The notes: generated from the sequence alone by a model not told the origin. 53,384 nt of DNA from Solirubrobacterales bacterium (GCA_020438445.1 JAGQUO010000003.1:1-53384), one strand, 5' to 3'. Shown: positions 1 to 8,463, numbered from the stretch's first letter. Numbers and translations: made by a program.

Positions 1-10
1 GCATCGCTGC

Positions 11-20
11 CCCTTCCTTG
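11..20 (-). promoter_or_regulatory. RBS of a minus-strand gene leaving the window
   Basis: Read on the minus strand the sequence is AAGGAAGGGG, followed 6 nt later by an ATG whose complement is at positions 2-4. This looks like the ribosome binding site and start codon of a gene that lies almost wholly outside the window. Nothing can be said about its product. Confidence 0.4.
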
Positions 21-86
21 ATCAGCGGGCTCTCCGCCTCGCGGTCGCGTGAGAGGGCCGCGGCTCGGCTCCCGAGGGACAGGCAA

Positions 87-92
87 TAGCCT
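87..92 (+). promoter_or_regulatory. -10 element, leaderless promoter
   Basis: TAGCCT lies 7 nt before the GTG at 100. The same hexamer and gap occur before several other genes here, which supports GTG 100 over the GTG at 49 as the start of the HAD-amidase gene. Confidence 0.6.
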
Positions 93-99
93 GCGGCAC

Positions 100-2337
100 G
101 TGGGCGGCACCGGCGCGGCCTTCTTCGATCTCGACCGGACCCTGATGTCCGGATCGAGCGGTGCCCAGTTCGGGCGCGCGGCCTACCGTGCCGGACTGGT
201 CGGGCGGGGCCAGGTGCTCCGCTGGGGGGTCGAGCACCTGCGCTTCCGGCTCCGCGGTGCGACCGACCAGGACACCGACGCGCTCGTCGCGGCGGTCAAC
301 GAGCTGCTTCGCGGCGTCCCGGCGCGGACCCTGCGGCGGATGCTCCCCGATCTCCTCGAGGGCATCCTGCCGCGCATCTACCCGCAGATGATCGCCGAGG
401 TCCGCTCCCATCAGGACGAGGGGCGGCCGGCCTTCATCGTCAGCGCCGCGAGCCACGGGGTCGTGGAGGTGCTCGCCCGCGTCCTCGACATGGAGGGCGG
501 GATCGGGACCCGTTACGAGGTCGACGACGAGGGCCTCTACACCGGGCGGCTCATCGGCGGGCTCAACTACGGGGAGCTGAAGGTCGAGCCGATGCGGCGG
601 TTCGCCGCGGAGCACGGGATCGACCTGGCCGCGAGCTGGGCCTATTCGGACTCGGCCTCGGACCTGCCGATGCTCGAGCTCGTCGGGCACCCGGTCGCCG
701 TCAATCCGGATGCGCCCCTGGCACGGATCGCCGCCGAGCGCGGCTGGCAGGTGATGCGATTCGAGACCCTCGGGCGGACGCTGGCGATCGCCGGGGTGCT
801 GGCGGTCGCCACTGCTGTCGGAGGCGGGCGCCTGGTGGCGCGGCGCCGGGGGACGGACCCCGTCGGCCGGGGGCGGCGCTGGGGGCGCTTGCGGGAGTGG
901 CGGGTAGGCGCGCGACCCATGAAAGCCTCCGAGCTCGCCTTCGCCGGGATCCACCGCCAAGCGGAGCTCCTGCGCGAGGGCGCGGTCACCTCCAGCGAGC
1001 TGGTTTCGGTCTATCTCGAGCGCATCCGCCGCTTCGACGGCAGGCTGAACGCGTTCCGGGTCGTCCTCGACGACCGCGCGATCGCCGCGGCCGAGGAGGC
1101 CGATCGCCGGATCGCCGCCGGTGATCCGGGGCCGCTTCTGGGGGTGCCGGTCGCCGTCAAGGACAACGTCGACGTCGCCGGGGAGCTCACGACCCACGGC
1201 ACCGCCGCCTTCGAGGAGCCGGCGCGCTCGGACGCCGCGCAGTACCGGCGGCTCCGCGAGGCCGGGGCCGTCCTGATCGGGAAGACCAACCTGCCCGAGC
1301 TCGCCATCTGGCCCTTCACCGAGACCCAGACCTGGGGGCGGACGCGCAACCCCTGGGATCCGGAGCGCAGCCCCGGCGGCTCGAGCGGAGGCTCGGGAGC
1401 CGCGGTCGCGGCCGGGCTGGTCGGCGCCGCGTCGGCGTCGGACGGCGGCGGCTCGATCCGGATCCCGGCGGCCCACTGCGGCCTCTTCGGCCTGAAGCCG
1501 CAGCGGGGACGGATCAGCCTGATGCCCGACCACGAGCACTGGCTCGGGCTCTCGGTCACGGGGTGCCTCACCCGCAGGGTCATCGACACGGCCCTCTGGC
1601 TCGACGTCACCGCGGGGCCGGAGCCGGGCGACGCGGACACGCCGCCGCCGCCGGAGCGTCCCTACGTCGAGGCGGCGCGGACGGAGCCGGGGTCGCTTCG
1701 GATCGCGGTCACCACCGAGATGCCGCGCGCCGCCGCGTCACCCGTCGTCAGCGCCGAGGTCGAGGCGGGCATCGCGCGGATGGCGGCGGTCCTCGGCGGA
1801 CTCGGGCATGCGGTCGCCGAGCGCGGGCCCGACTGGGGCGGCGCGGGCAACGACATCACGCCCAGGTACCTCGCGGGCATCGCCGGCGAGGGCGTGAACG
1901 TGCCACGGCCGGAGCTGCTCGAGGCGAGGACGCGCGGGATGATCCGGATGGGCCGGTTGCTGCCGGCCGCCGTGGTCCGCCGGTCGCGCGCGGCCGAGGC
2001 GGGCCACGCGGAGCGGCTGAACCGGGTGTTCGAGGACTTCGACGTCCTGATGATGCCGACCGTCGGCATCCCGCCGCCTCAGTCGGGGCGGTGGGCGGGC
2101 CGCGGCGCGCTGCGGACGCTCCTGAGCATCAGCCGCGCCTATCCGGGGACGATTCCCTGGAACTACACCGGCCAGCCCGCGGCGTCGGTGCCCCTGCCCC
2201 CCGACTCCGCGGGAGGGCTGCCGCTCGCCGCTCAGTTCGTCGTGCCGCCGAACCGGGAGGACCTGCTGATATCCCTTGCCGCCCAGCTCGAAGCCGAGAT
2301 CGGATGGCCCGAGCGAATCCCGGAGGAGTACGCGTGA
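100..2337 (+). CDS. HAD-IB phosphatase fused to amidase-signature enzyme
   Basis: One uninterrupted reading frame joins two enzymes. Residues 1 to about 255 are a HAD-superfamily IB (SerB-like) phosphohydrolase, with FDLDRTL near residue 8 (nucleophile Asp10, Asp12) and a late acidic motif SDSASDLPM. A hydrophobic, Arg-rich stretch follows. From the ATG at 919 comes a full amidase-signature domain of about 472 residues. Numbered from that ATG, it has Lys81 in PVAVKDN, the GGSSGG loop at 153-158 (cis-Ser) and Ser179 in DGGGSIRIPA, so the Ser-cisSer-Lys triad is complete. The substrate cannot be predicted. The two domains are normally separate proteins; no stop separates them here, so this is either a real fusion or two genes joined by loss of a stop. 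The start is GTG 100, chosen from the -10 spacing. The stop overlaps the next start. Confidence 0.75.
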   Translation: MGGTGAAFFDLDRTLMSGSSGAQFGRAAYRAGLVGRGQVLRWGVEHLRFRLRGATDQDTDALVAAVNELLRGVPARTLRRMLPDLLEGILPRIYPQMIAEVRSHQDEGRPAFIVSAASHGVVEVLARVLDMEGGIGTRYEVDDEGLYTGRLIGGLNYGELKVEPMRRFAAEHGIDLAASWAYSDSASDLPMLELVGHPVAVNPDAPLARIAAERGWQVMRFETLGRTLAIAGVLAVATAVGGGRLVARRRGTDPVGRGRRWGRLREWRVGARPMKASELAFAGIHRQAELLREGAVTSSELVSVYLERIRRFDGRLNAFRVVLDDRAIAAAEEADRRIAAGDPGPLLGVPVAVKDNVDVAGELTTHGTAAFEEPARSDAAQYRRLREAGAVLIGKTNLPELAIWPFTETQTWGRTRNPWDPERSPGGSSGGSGAAVAAGLVGAASASDGGGSIRIPAAHCGLFGLKPQRGRISLMPDHEHWLGLSVTGCLTRRVIDTALWLDVTAGPEPGDADTPPPPERPYVEAARTEPGSLRIAVTTEMPRAAASPVVSAEVEAGIARMAAVLGGLGHAVAERGPDWGGAGNDITPRYLAGIAGEGVNVPRPELLEARTRGMIRMGRLLPAAVVRRSRAAEAGHAERLNRVFEDFDVLMMPTVGIPPPQSGRWAGRGALRTLLSISRAYPGTIPWNYTGQPAASVPLPPDSAGGLPLAAQFVVPPNREDLLISLAAQLEAEIGWPERIPEEYA
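905..921 (+). promoter_or_regulatory. possible separate start of the amidase
   Basis: A TAGGCG hexamer at 905-910 ends 8 nt before an ATG at 919 that fits the usual N-terminus of an amidase. The arrangement resembles the leaderless promoters elsewhere in the window, although the sixth base is G instead of T. The TAG in this hexamer would also stop the HAD gene if the frame were shifted by one base. The amidase may therefore also, or only, be made on its own. Confidence 0.35.
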
Positions 2338-3326
2338 AGGTCGTTGCCGTCGGTCCCGAGATGACCCTGGAAGTCCGCGAGGTCCTCGACCCCGAGCCCG
2401 AGGAGGGTCAGGTCGTTGTCGACGTCGCCGCCTGCGGTATCTGCGGGTCCGACCTGCACATGCTGCCCTCCGGCGTCCTTCCCGAGGGCTCCGTCCTCGG
2501 GCACGAGCTGGCCGGGACGCTCGCGAGGGTCGGAACCGGTGTCGAGGGCTGGTCGGAGGGGGACCGCGTCTGCGTCTACCCCTTCGCCCCGGTCGACCGG
2601 GTAGACATCCCGCTCGCGATGGCGAGCGGCATCGGCCTCGGGACCCACGATGGGGGCTATGCCGAGCGGATGGTCTGCGACGCCGAGATGCTCTGGCGGC
2701 TGCCGGATGAGATCGAGCTCGAGCACGGCGCGCTCGTCGAGCCGCTCGCCGTCGGCCTGCATGGAATCGACGTCTCCGGCGCCGAGCCCGGGCAGCCGGT
2801 CTGTGTGCTCGGCTGCGGGCCGATCGGCGCGATGACCCTGGTCGGCCTGCTCGGGCGCGGCTTCGAGGACGTGGTCGTCGTCGAGCCGAACCCGCAGCGC
2901 CGTGAGCTTGCGAGCCGGCTCGGGGCGCCCCGGGTGGCCGCCTCGAGCGAGAACGTGCACGAGGCGGTCCTCGAGGCCCTGGGCGGGCGCGCCCCGGAGG
3001 TGGTCATCGAGTGCGCCGGGCACGTCTCCGCTCCCGGTCTCGCGGTCGAGCTCGTCGCGCCGGAGGGAACGATCGCCCTGGTCGGGATGCTGGAGGAGCC
3101 GGTGCCGATCTCTCAACTCAACGTGATGCTGAAGGAGGCGGTCCTGCGCGGCTCGTTCGCCTACCGGCCCCGGGACTTCGACGAGGCGGTCGCGATGATC
3201 GCGGCCGGGAGCGTCCCGGTGGAGCAGCTCGTCACCTCGCGCCACCCGCTCGAGGACGCCGCTGCGTGCTTCGCCGAGCTGGTCCGGCCGGGCACCGAAG
3301 AGCTGAAGATCCTGCTGACGCCCTGA
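2334..3326 (+). CDS. medium-chain zinc-dependent dehydrogenase
   Basis: This is a 330-residue member of the zinc alcohol dehydrogenase superfamily that oxidises an alcohol or sugar alcohol with NAD(P). The N-terminal GroES-like half has the catalytic-zinc motif ACGICGSDLH and the VLGHE motif. The nucleotide-binding half begins at VLGCGPIGAM. The four-cysteine lobe that holds a structural zinc in many relatives is absent, as in single-zinc sorbitol-dehydrogenase-like enzymes. The start is a GTG that overlaps the amidase stop (GTGA) and is preceded by GGAGGAG 5 nt upstream, so the two genes are translationally coupled. The substrate is unknown. Confidence 0.85.
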   Translation: MKVVAVGPEMTLEVREVLDPEPEEGQVVVDVAACGICGSDLHMLPSGVLPEGSVLGHELAGTLARVGTGVEGWSEGDRVCVYPFAPVDRVDIPLAMASGIGLGTHDGGYAERMVCDAEMLWRLPDEIELEHGALVEPLAVGLHGIDVSGAEPGQPVCVLGCGPIGAMTLVGLLGRGFEDVVVVEPNPQRRELASRLGAPRVAASSENVHEAVLEALGGRAPEVVIECAGHVSAPGLAVELVAPEGTIALVGMLEEPVPISQLNVMLKEAVLRGSFAYRPRDFDEAVAMIAAGSVPVEQLVTSRHPLEDAAACFAELVRPGTEELKILLTP

Positions 3327-3327
3327 G

Positions 3328-3342
3328 CGGCTGTCGCAGCCG
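3328..3342. terminator. hairpin between convergent genes
   Basis: CGGCTG and CAGCCG form a perfect 6-bp stem around a 3-nt loop. It lies between the converging stops of the dehydrogenase and the pyridoxamine-oxidase-like gene and could serve both strands. There is no T-tract, as is common in GC-rich actinobacteria. Confidence 0.4.
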
Positions 3343-3350
3343 AAGGGCCC

Positions 3351-4277
3351 TCAGGCCAGACCGCGTTCACGGGCCTTGCGGATCCCGAGCCTCGTCGACG
3401 CCCCGCTGCCGAGCATCATCAGCGCGTTCGAGGCCGGCAGCCGGTAACCGGCGCGGGTGTGGGGCGCGTAGACGGCGCGGTCGCCGTCGACCTCGAGCCA
3501 GCCGGTGTAGATCCGCTGCTCCTGGCCGACCATCCGCGGCTCGAATCGGTGCGCGGTGAGCCCGGCCCGGCGGCCGCCCTCGGGCCGCACCGACGCCGGG
3601 ACGATCAGCTCGGCCCCGGCGGCGCCGGCGCCCCTCGCCGATACGGCCGTGACCATCGGCAGCCCATCACCGCCGGCCCATCCGAGCAGCGAATGCGGAA
3701 GCCGTCCGACCTCACCCACCAGACGGTCGACGTCGGTCCGTGGACCGGTCCCGTTCCTCGGCGGCGACTGGGAGGCGGGCGGATCGGGCAGCGGCTCGCC
3801 GTGGACGATGGGCACACCGGCGCAGTCGAGGGTCGGCCAGACCACGATCCGGCGAACCGCGACCGTGATCGCGACCCGCTCGTAGTAGTAGACGCGTTGC
3901 CAGCGTCCGAGCAGCCCGCCCTTGCGCTCGCCGAGGAAGTGCGCCCACTGCGACCCGATCGAGTCGAGCCAGGCCCGGTCGGGCGCCGGCTGGACGGTCG
4001 CCTCGCCCTGGACGAGGACGAACTCGGGCCGGTCGGTGTCGGCGTGATCACGGGCGTGGAACGCGACGGCGACGCCGGGGTTGGCGCGGATCCGCTCGAG
4101 CTTCTTCCAGAGCCCGAGCGACGTCGTCACGGTCACGGTGCCCGCGTCGCGGTCGCGGAGCCCGAGCGGTGCCATCGGGGTGATCACCACACCCCTGGCC
4201 GGGGTCAGATAGGCGAGCCCGGCCGCGAGGTCGCCCCCCAGCACCGCGTCCACCTCGTCGGGCCACTCGATCCCCAT
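3351..4277 (-). CDS. pyridoxamine 5'-phosphate oxidase-like flavin-fold protein
   Basis: The 308-residue protein has the features of the split-barrel FMN/F420-binding family (PNPOx-like). The N-terminal part carries a typical beta-barrel segment that includes LWKKLERIRANPGVAVAF, a region that in relatives packs near the flavin phosphate. The C-terminal half looks like a second, more divergent barrel. No signal peptide or membrane segment is seen, so it is probably cytosolic. It could be an F420- or FMN-dependent reductase or a flavin-binding protein of unknown role. The ATG at 4277 is 6 nt downstream of TAGATT on the minus strand, consistent with a leaderless mRNA. It is divergent from the mutase gene. 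Confidence 0.65.
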   Translation of the reverse strand: MGIEWPDEVDAVLGGDLAAGLAYLTPARGVVITPMAPLGLRDRDAGTVTVTTSLGLWKKLERIRANPGVAVAFHARDHADTDRPEFVLVQGEATVQPAPDRAWLDSIGSQWAHFLGERKGGLLGRWQRVYYYERVAITVAVRRIVVWPTLDCAGVPIVHGEPLPDPPASQSPPRNGTGPRTDVDRLVGEVGRLPHSLLGWAGGDGLPMVTAVSARGAGAAGAELIVPASVRPEGGRRAGLTAHRFEPRMVGQEQRIYTGWLEVDGDRAVYAPHTRAGYRLPASNALMMLGSGASTRLGIRKARERGLA

Positions 4278-4283
4278 GGCGGC

Positions 4284-4289
4284 AATCTA
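4284..4289 (-). promoter_or_regulatory. -10 element, leaderless promoter
   Basis: TAGATT on the minus strand ends 6 nt before the ATG at 4277. Confidence 0.5.
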
Positions 4290-4325
4290 ACGGCGGGCGC
4301 CGCGATCAGGGAGGCGGCCCGCCGG

Positions 4326-4331
4326 TAGCCT
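4326..4331 (+). promoter_or_regulatory. -10 element, leaderless promoter
   Basis: TAGCCT ends 7 nt before the mutase ATG at 4339. No Shine-Dalgarno sequence is present. Confidence 0.6.
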
Positions 4332-4338
4332 TCCGGCC

Positions 4339-5997
4339 ATGGCGATCGACCCCGGGTCGGAGCGGCGAGCACATCAGTGGCTCGAGGAGCGGTACTCGCG
4401 CGAGCGTGAGCGCGAGGTGCCGTTCGAGACCCTCTCCGGTCACCCAGTCGCCCCGCTCTATACCCCCGAGGACCTCTCCGGCCACGACGCGGAGCGCGAC
4501 GAGGGGTTTCCGGGATCGTTCCCCTACACCCGTGGCGTCTATCCGTCGATGTACAGGGGCCGCCTGTGGACGATGCGCCAGTTCGCCGGCTTCGGCACGG
4601 TCGAGGAGACCAATGAGCGATTCCGCTACCTGCTCGACCACGGCCAGACCGGGCTCTCGACCGCTTTCGACATGCCGACGCTGATGGGCCTGGACTCCGA
4701 CCACGCCCGCTCCCTCGGCGAGGTCGGGGTGGAGGGCGTCGCGCTCGACACGGTGGACGACATGGCGACCCTCTTCGACGGGATCCCCCTCGATGAGGTC
4801 ACGGTGTCGATGACGATCAACGCCCCGGCGGCGATCCTGCTCGCCTTCTACGTCGTTGCGGCCGAGGAGAATGGGATCGCGGCCGGGAAGCTCGGAGGGA
4901 CGATCCAGACCGACATCCTCAAGGAGTACATCGCCCAGAAGGAATGGTGCTTTCCGATCGAGCCCGCGATGCGCCTGGTGACCGACATGGTCGAGTGGTG
5001 TTCCGGCGAGATGCCGCGCTGGCATCCGATCTCGATCTCCGGCTACCACATCCGCGAGGCGGGCGCGACCGCCCAGCAGGAGCTCGCGTTCACCCTCAAG
5101 GACGGCCTCACCTACGTCGAGCGGGCCGTCGAGCGCGGGCTCGACGTCGACGAGTTCGCGCCGCGCCTCTCGTTCTTCTTCAACGCCCACATCGACTTCT
5201 TCGAGGAGATCGCCAAGTACCGCGCCGCACGCCGGATCTGGGCTCGGGAGCTCCGCGACACGTTCGGGGCCAAGGACCCGAGGTCGATGCTGATGCGGAC
5301 CCACACCCAGACCGCCGGCGTCAGTCTGACCGCACAGCAGCCGCTCGTGAACATCATCCGGACGACGATCGAGGCGCTCGCCGGCGTCCTCGGCGGCACC
5401 CAGTCGCTTCACACCAACAGCTTCGACGAAGCGCTCGCGCTGCCGACCCCCGACGCGGTCCGGATCGCGCTCCGCACCCAGCAGGTGATCGCTCACGAAT
5501 CCGGAGTCCCCAACACCGTCGACCCGCTCGGGGGCTCCTACTTCGTCGAGAAGCTGACCGACGAAATGGAGGCCGCCGCCTACGACTACTTCGCCCGGAT
5601 CGACGAGCTCGGGGGCATGGTCGCCGCGATCGAGTCCAACTTCCCCCAGCGCGAGATCTCCGACGCCGCCTTCGAGCACCAGGCCGCGCTCGAGCGCGGG
5701 GACCGGATCATGGTCGGGGTCAACGCCTTCGAGGTGGCCGACGACGAGCTGACCGAGATCCACCGCCCCGACCCGGCCGCGGAGGGACGGCAGAGGGAGC
5801 GGTTGGCCGAGACGATGGCTCGGCGCGACGAGGACGCCGTGCGCACGGCGCTCGGCGCGCTCGAGCGGGCGGCGGCCGAGGACCGCAACCTGATGCCGCT
5901 GCTGATCGACTGCGCCCGCGCCCGCGTCAGCGAGGGGGAGATGGTGGCGGCGATGCAGAGGGTCTTCGGGACCTACACCGAGACTCCCGTCTACTAG
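4339..5997 (+). CDS. methylmalonyl-CoA mutase family, large (substrate-binding) subunit
   Basis: The 552-residue protein is the TIM-barrel subunit of a B12-dependent acyl-CoA mutase, which rearranges the carbon skeleton of methylmalonyl-CoA or a related acyl-CoA. Family motifs are present: [16 protein letters not shown] near residue 70, the [14 protein letters not shown] segment with His237, and [15 protein letters not shown] near residue 320. The length matches stand-alone large subunits that lack the C-terminal cobalamin domain. That domain is encoded separately at 7872-8276. The Tyr in SMY favours methylmalonyl-CoA over isobutyryl-CoA, whose mutases have Phe there, but specificity is not proven. 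A leaderless start is supported by TAGCCT 7 nt upstream. With the nearby ETF genes it suggests propionate, branched-chain or fatty acid catabolism. Confidence 0.9.
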   Translation: MAIDPGSERRAHQWLEERYSREREREVPFETLSGHPVAPLYTPEDLSGHDAERDEGFPGSFPYTRGVYPSMYRGRLWTMRQFAGFGTVEETNERFRYLLDHGQTGLSTAFDMPTLMGLDSDHARSLGEVGVEGVALDTVDDMATLFDGIPLDEVTVSMTINAPAAILLAFYVVAAEENGIAAGKLGGTIQTDILKEYIAQKEWCFPIEPAMRLVTDMVEWCSGEMPRWHPISISGYHIREAGATAQQELAFTLKDGLTYVERAVERGLDVDEFAPRLSFFFNAHIDFFEEIAKYRAARRIWARELRDTFGAKDPRSMLMRTHTQTAGVSLTAQQPLVNIIRTTIEALAGVLGGTQSLHTNSFDEALALPTPDAVRIALRTQQVIAHESGVPNTVDPLGGSYFVEKLTDEMEAAAYDYFARIDELGGMVAAIESNFPQREISDAAFEHQAALERGDRIMVGVNAFEVADDELTEIHRPDPAAEGRQRERLAETMARRDEDAVRTALGALERAAAEDRNLMPLLIDCARARVSEGEMVAAMQRVFGTYTETPVY

Positions 5998-6082
5998 ACG
6001 ACGGCGCGACTCGCGCCGGGCCACGGGCGATGTTCCCGGTGCTCCTGGATTGAGGAGTCGGCGGGCCGGGTAGGGGTGCGGC

Positions 6083-6403
6083 ATGAGCGATTTCGAGGTC
6101 GTCCGCAGTGATGTCGAGGGCTGGGACGTGCGCCGGACCGGCGAGGCGCAGGCGCTCTCCAACTATCCGACCCGTGAGCTCGCCGAAGCGGCGGCCCGCA
6201 AGCAGCAGGAGGCGGAGCACCGGAGCGGCGGCACGGCCGATCCGATCGACGTCCGCCAGGACGTCTTCAGCGAGGGTCCCGACGAGGAGCTCCACATCAA
6301 GAGGACGCTGTTCGGCACCGGGACGGTGCTGGTCGCCGTCATCGCGCTGATCGTTCTCGCTGCGTTGTTCGTGGTGATCACGGGCGTCACGAACGGGCCG
6401 TAG
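6083..6403 (+). CDS. DUF2188-like N-terminus with C-terminal membrane anchor
   Basis: This is a 106-residue protein. The first 50 residues resemble DUF2188 (pattern W-D-V then repeated Ala/Glu, with AEAAARKQQEAE as the helix). The last 30 residues form one strong transmembrane segment (VLVAVIALIVLAALFVVITG). The N-terminus probably faces the cytosol. Function is unknown. The start ATG lies 6 nt after TAGGGG, a weak match to the -10 elements seen elsewhere. It separates the two mutase subunit genes but no functional link is evident. Confidence 0.6.
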   Translation: MSDFEVVRSDVEGWDVRRTGEAQALSNYPTRELAEAAARKQQEAEHRSGGTADPIDVRQDVFSEGPDEELHIKRTLFGTGTVLVAVIALIVLAALFVVITGVTNGP

Positions 6404-6522
6404 GCGCGGGGCGGACGGGGGCGTCGGCGCGACGGCGCCGCCTCCTCCATCTGGGCGCGATCTTGCAGAACCGGGTCGAGGGTTAACGCTTCGCTAACGG
6501 GATCCTTAGGGTGCCCGGCTTC

Positions 6523-6915
6523 ATGCTCATGGCACCGAACCGAATCCTCGCGGGCCTGCTCGCCCTCCTCGTCGCCCTCGCGGTCACCGCCGCTGGAGCC
6601 GCCACGACAGCGGCGAAGCCGCACGCCCCCGGGACCCACAAGCGTCCTCTTGACGGCGTCTTCGAGCGCCACGTCTCGAAGAAGAACAAGAAGTGGGCCA
6701 AGCGGGTCGCGACCTGCGAGTCGGGCGGCAACCCGAACGCGATCGGCGGCGGCGGCACCTATCGCGGCGCCTTCCAGTTCATGCGCTCGACCTGGCGCAC
6801 CTCGCCCCGCTCACCGGGCGGCGATCCGATCGACTACAGCTACAAGACCCAGGCGTTCGTCGCGGTCCGGCTGAAGATGCGCTCCGGCTCCTCGCCCTGG
6901 CCGAGCTGCGGCTGA
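6523..6915 (+). CDS. secreted Rpf/transglycosylase-like protein
   Basis: The roughly 130-residue protein has an N-terminal signal peptide (ILAGLLALLVALAVTAAGA, with cleavage probable at the following Ala-rich site). A small lysozyme-fold domain of the resuscitation-promoting-factor (Rpf) type follows. The motif ATCESGGNPNAIGGGG contains the likely catalytic Glu, and the later GAFQFMRSTWRTS and SPWPSCG segments match the end of such domains. It probably cleaves peptidoglycan outside the cell. Start choice is uncertain: ATG 6523, ATG 6529 or GTG 6511 are in frame. A TAGGGT hexamer at 6507-6512 overlaps the GTG, which argues for one of the ATGs. Confidence 0.75.
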   Translation: MLMAPNRILAGLLALLVALAVTAAGAATTAAKPHAPGTHKRPLDGVFERHVSKKNKKWAKRVATCESGGNPNAIGGGGTYRGAFQFMRSTWRTSPRSPGGDPIDYSYKTQAFVAVRLKMRSGSSPWPSCG

Positions 6916-7192
6916 GCCTTCAGGTCCAGTGGGTCCGCCGAAAGCGGATCTCACGGTCGCTCCGGTTTCGCAGCCGACGACTGCTTGCATCCCCAGCATC
7001 CGATGCGGATATGCTTGCCCCAGCAGGAGGAGGGTTGCACCGATTGGGGCAGGCGCTAATGAAATGGCGCTTTGCTGCCGATTGTGTCGGACGGCTATGA
7101 ACCAATACGAGGAGAGCCATTTCAGTCGAGTTGCACCCGCCGGCGCCGAGCTGCGGCGGCCGGTGGCCGCGACTTCTCCGGGCGCCCCGATC
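6916..7192 (+). other. intergenic region with possible structured leader
   Basis: No convincing gene is seen in these 277 bases, and the base composition is more AT-rich than its surroundings. A TCCGC/GCGGA hairpin at 6934-6948 follows the Rpf-like gene. Then GCTTGCCCC (7013-7021) can pair with GGGGCAGGC (7046-7054) with one G-U. TGAAATGGC (7060-7068) pairs perfectly with GCCATTTCA (7116-7124). A TATGCT hexamer at 7010-7015 could be a promoter. The element would sit in the leader of the downstream membrane protein gene. It matches no riboswitch class that I recognise. Confidence 0.3.
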
Positions 7193-7828
7193 ATGCCTCG
7201 CCGCCAAGTCACACTGCTCGCGATCCTGGTCGGATTCGGCCTGCTGCTCGTCGGCGGGATGGCGATACTCAGCGAGCTGCGCGACGAACCGCTGTCGGTC
7301 CTGACGAAGGATCCGACTGCGGTCAAGGGTCTCGACTTCGAGACCGGGATCCTGACGCGGATCGAAGTCGTCGTCTGGGTGGCGGCTGCGGCCGCCGCCC
7401 TCACCGCCGCCTTCCTCGCTCGCCGGCTCCGGCGGCAGGAGGAGCCGATCCTCTTCGGCTTTGGGTTGCTCGGCCTCGTGATGGCGGTCGATGACAGCCT
7501 GACGGTCCACGAAGCCGTTTCCTCGGTGGTCGGAGTGCCGCTCATCGAGCTCGGATACGTGGTGGCGCTCGGTTGGTTGCTCTGGCGCTTTCGCGATCGG
7601 CTTCTCACGTCGACGCCGGTGTTGCTGCTCGCCGGCGCGCTCATCGGGATGGGCCTCTCGGAGGCGGTGGACCTACTCGACGACCACACCGCGCTCGAGG
7701 CGGGGGCGGCGCTCGAGGACATCTTCAAGTTCCTCGGGATCATCCTCTACTCGGGCTTCCTCGTTCTGATCGCTCAGGCGGTGATCGACAGCGTCGGCCG
7801 AGAGTCGAGCGCGAGCGAGCCGCGCTGA
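7193..7828 (+). CDS. multi-pass membrane protein of unknown function
   Basis: From the ATG at 7193 the protein has 211 residues and about five to six hydrophobic segments, starting with LLAILVGFGLLLVGGMAIL. Conserved-looking acidic motifs lie between segments: VDDSLTVHEA near the middle and LEDIFKFLG near the end. I do not recognise the family. The frame stays open far upstream, but that extension has atypical codon use and the start at 7193 places the first membrane segment normally. No clear ribosome binding site or -10 element supports this start. It sits just before the mutase small subunit gene. Confidence 0.55.
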   Translation: MPRRQVTLLAILVGFGLLLVGGMAILSELRDEPLSVLTKDPTAVKGLDFETGILTRIEVVVWVAAAAAALTAAFLARRLRRQEEPILFGFGLLGLVMAVDDSLTVHEAVSSVVGVPLIELGYVVALGWLLWRFRDRLLTSTPVLLLAGALIGMGLSEAVDLLDDHTALEAGAALEDIFKFLGIILYSGFLVLIAQAVIDSVGRESSASEPR

Positions 7829-7857
7829 TGTGGGGACGCCGCGGTGACGGCGCCGGA

Positions 7858-7863
7858 TACGCT
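7858..7863 (+). promoter_or_regulatory. -10 element, leaderless promoter
   Basis: TACGCT ends 8 nt before the ATG at 7872. Confidence 0.55.
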
Positions 7864-7871
7864 TCCGGGCG

Positions 7872-8276
7872 ATGAGCGAACGGAAGATCAGAGTGGTGGT
7901 CGCCAAGCCCGGCCTCGACGGACATGACCGCGGCGCCAAGATCATCGCCCGCGCACTGCGCGACGCCGGCATGGAGGTCATCTACACGGGCCTCCACCAG
8001 ACGCCGGAGCAGATCGCCGCTACCGTGATCCAGGAGGATGCCGACGCCGTCGGCCTCTCGATCCTCTCCGGCGCCCACATGACGCTGGTGCCGAAGGTGG
8101 TGGCGATGCTGCGCGAGCAGGGCGCCGAGGACGTGCTGGTGACGGTCGGAGGGACGATTCCCGCCGACGACATCCCCGAGCTGAAGCGTCTCGGCGTCGC
8201 CGAGGTCTTCACGCCCGGCGCGCCGACCGACGACATCGTCGAGTTCCTGCGCGACCACGTGGCCGCTCCGGCCTAG
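7872..8276 (+). CDS. B12-binding (small) subunit of methylmalonyl-CoA mutase family
   Basis: This 134-residue protein is a stand-alone cobalamin-binding domain. The DxHxxG motif is present as GLDGHDRG (His near residue 18), which supplies the lower axial ligand to B12. The SILSGAH and VGGTIP segments match the later cofactor-binding loops. It should assemble with the large subunit encoded at 4339-5997 to form an active mutase. Separate genes for the two halves are known, but here three unrelated genes lie between them. The TACGCT hexamer 8 nt upstream suggests it has its own leaderless promoter. Confidence 0.9.
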   Translation: MSERKIRVVVAKPGLDGHDRGAKIIARALRDAGMEVIYTGLHQTPEQIAATVIQEDADAVGLSILSGAHMTLVPKVVAMLREQGAEDVLVTVGGTIPADDIPELKRLGVAEVFTPGAPTDDIVEFLRDHVAAPA

Positions 8277-8428
8277 GCACCGTTCGACTGGCGCTTCGAC
8301 TGCGAGAAACCGTGCCCTGGCGGGGGTAACTTGCAGTTCGCGCCCTGACTCCAGCTCCCCTTGCCGCAAAATGACGGTTCGCCCCGGACCACGGCCGCGG
8401 CGCGAGCCGTCGCGGTGGCTGTGCCGGC

Positions 8429-8463
8429 ACCGATTGACCAGTCAGTCAGTCGCCTGAATCGGT
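8429..8463 (+). promoter_or_regulatory. candidate operator upstream of etfBA
   Basis: ACCGATT (8429-8435) and AATCGGT (8457-8463) form a perfect inverted repeat. Between them lie three tandem CAGT units (8439-8450) and a TGAC/GTCA pair. The layout resembles operators of TetR-type regulators of fatty acid genes, but no such regulator is encoded next to it. It ends 38 bases before the etfB start. Confidence 0.35.

Noticed and set aside
7010-7130. Cobalamin riboswitch before the B12-dependent mutase subunit gene
   Set aside because: The B12-box consensus is not visible, the position is upstream of a different gene, and the mutase gene has its own promoter-like -10 with no leader.
6929-7192. 88-residue N-terminal extension of the membrane protein at 7193
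   Set aside because: Codon use differs from neighbouring genes, and the region holds paired segments more like a leader RNA than coding sequence.
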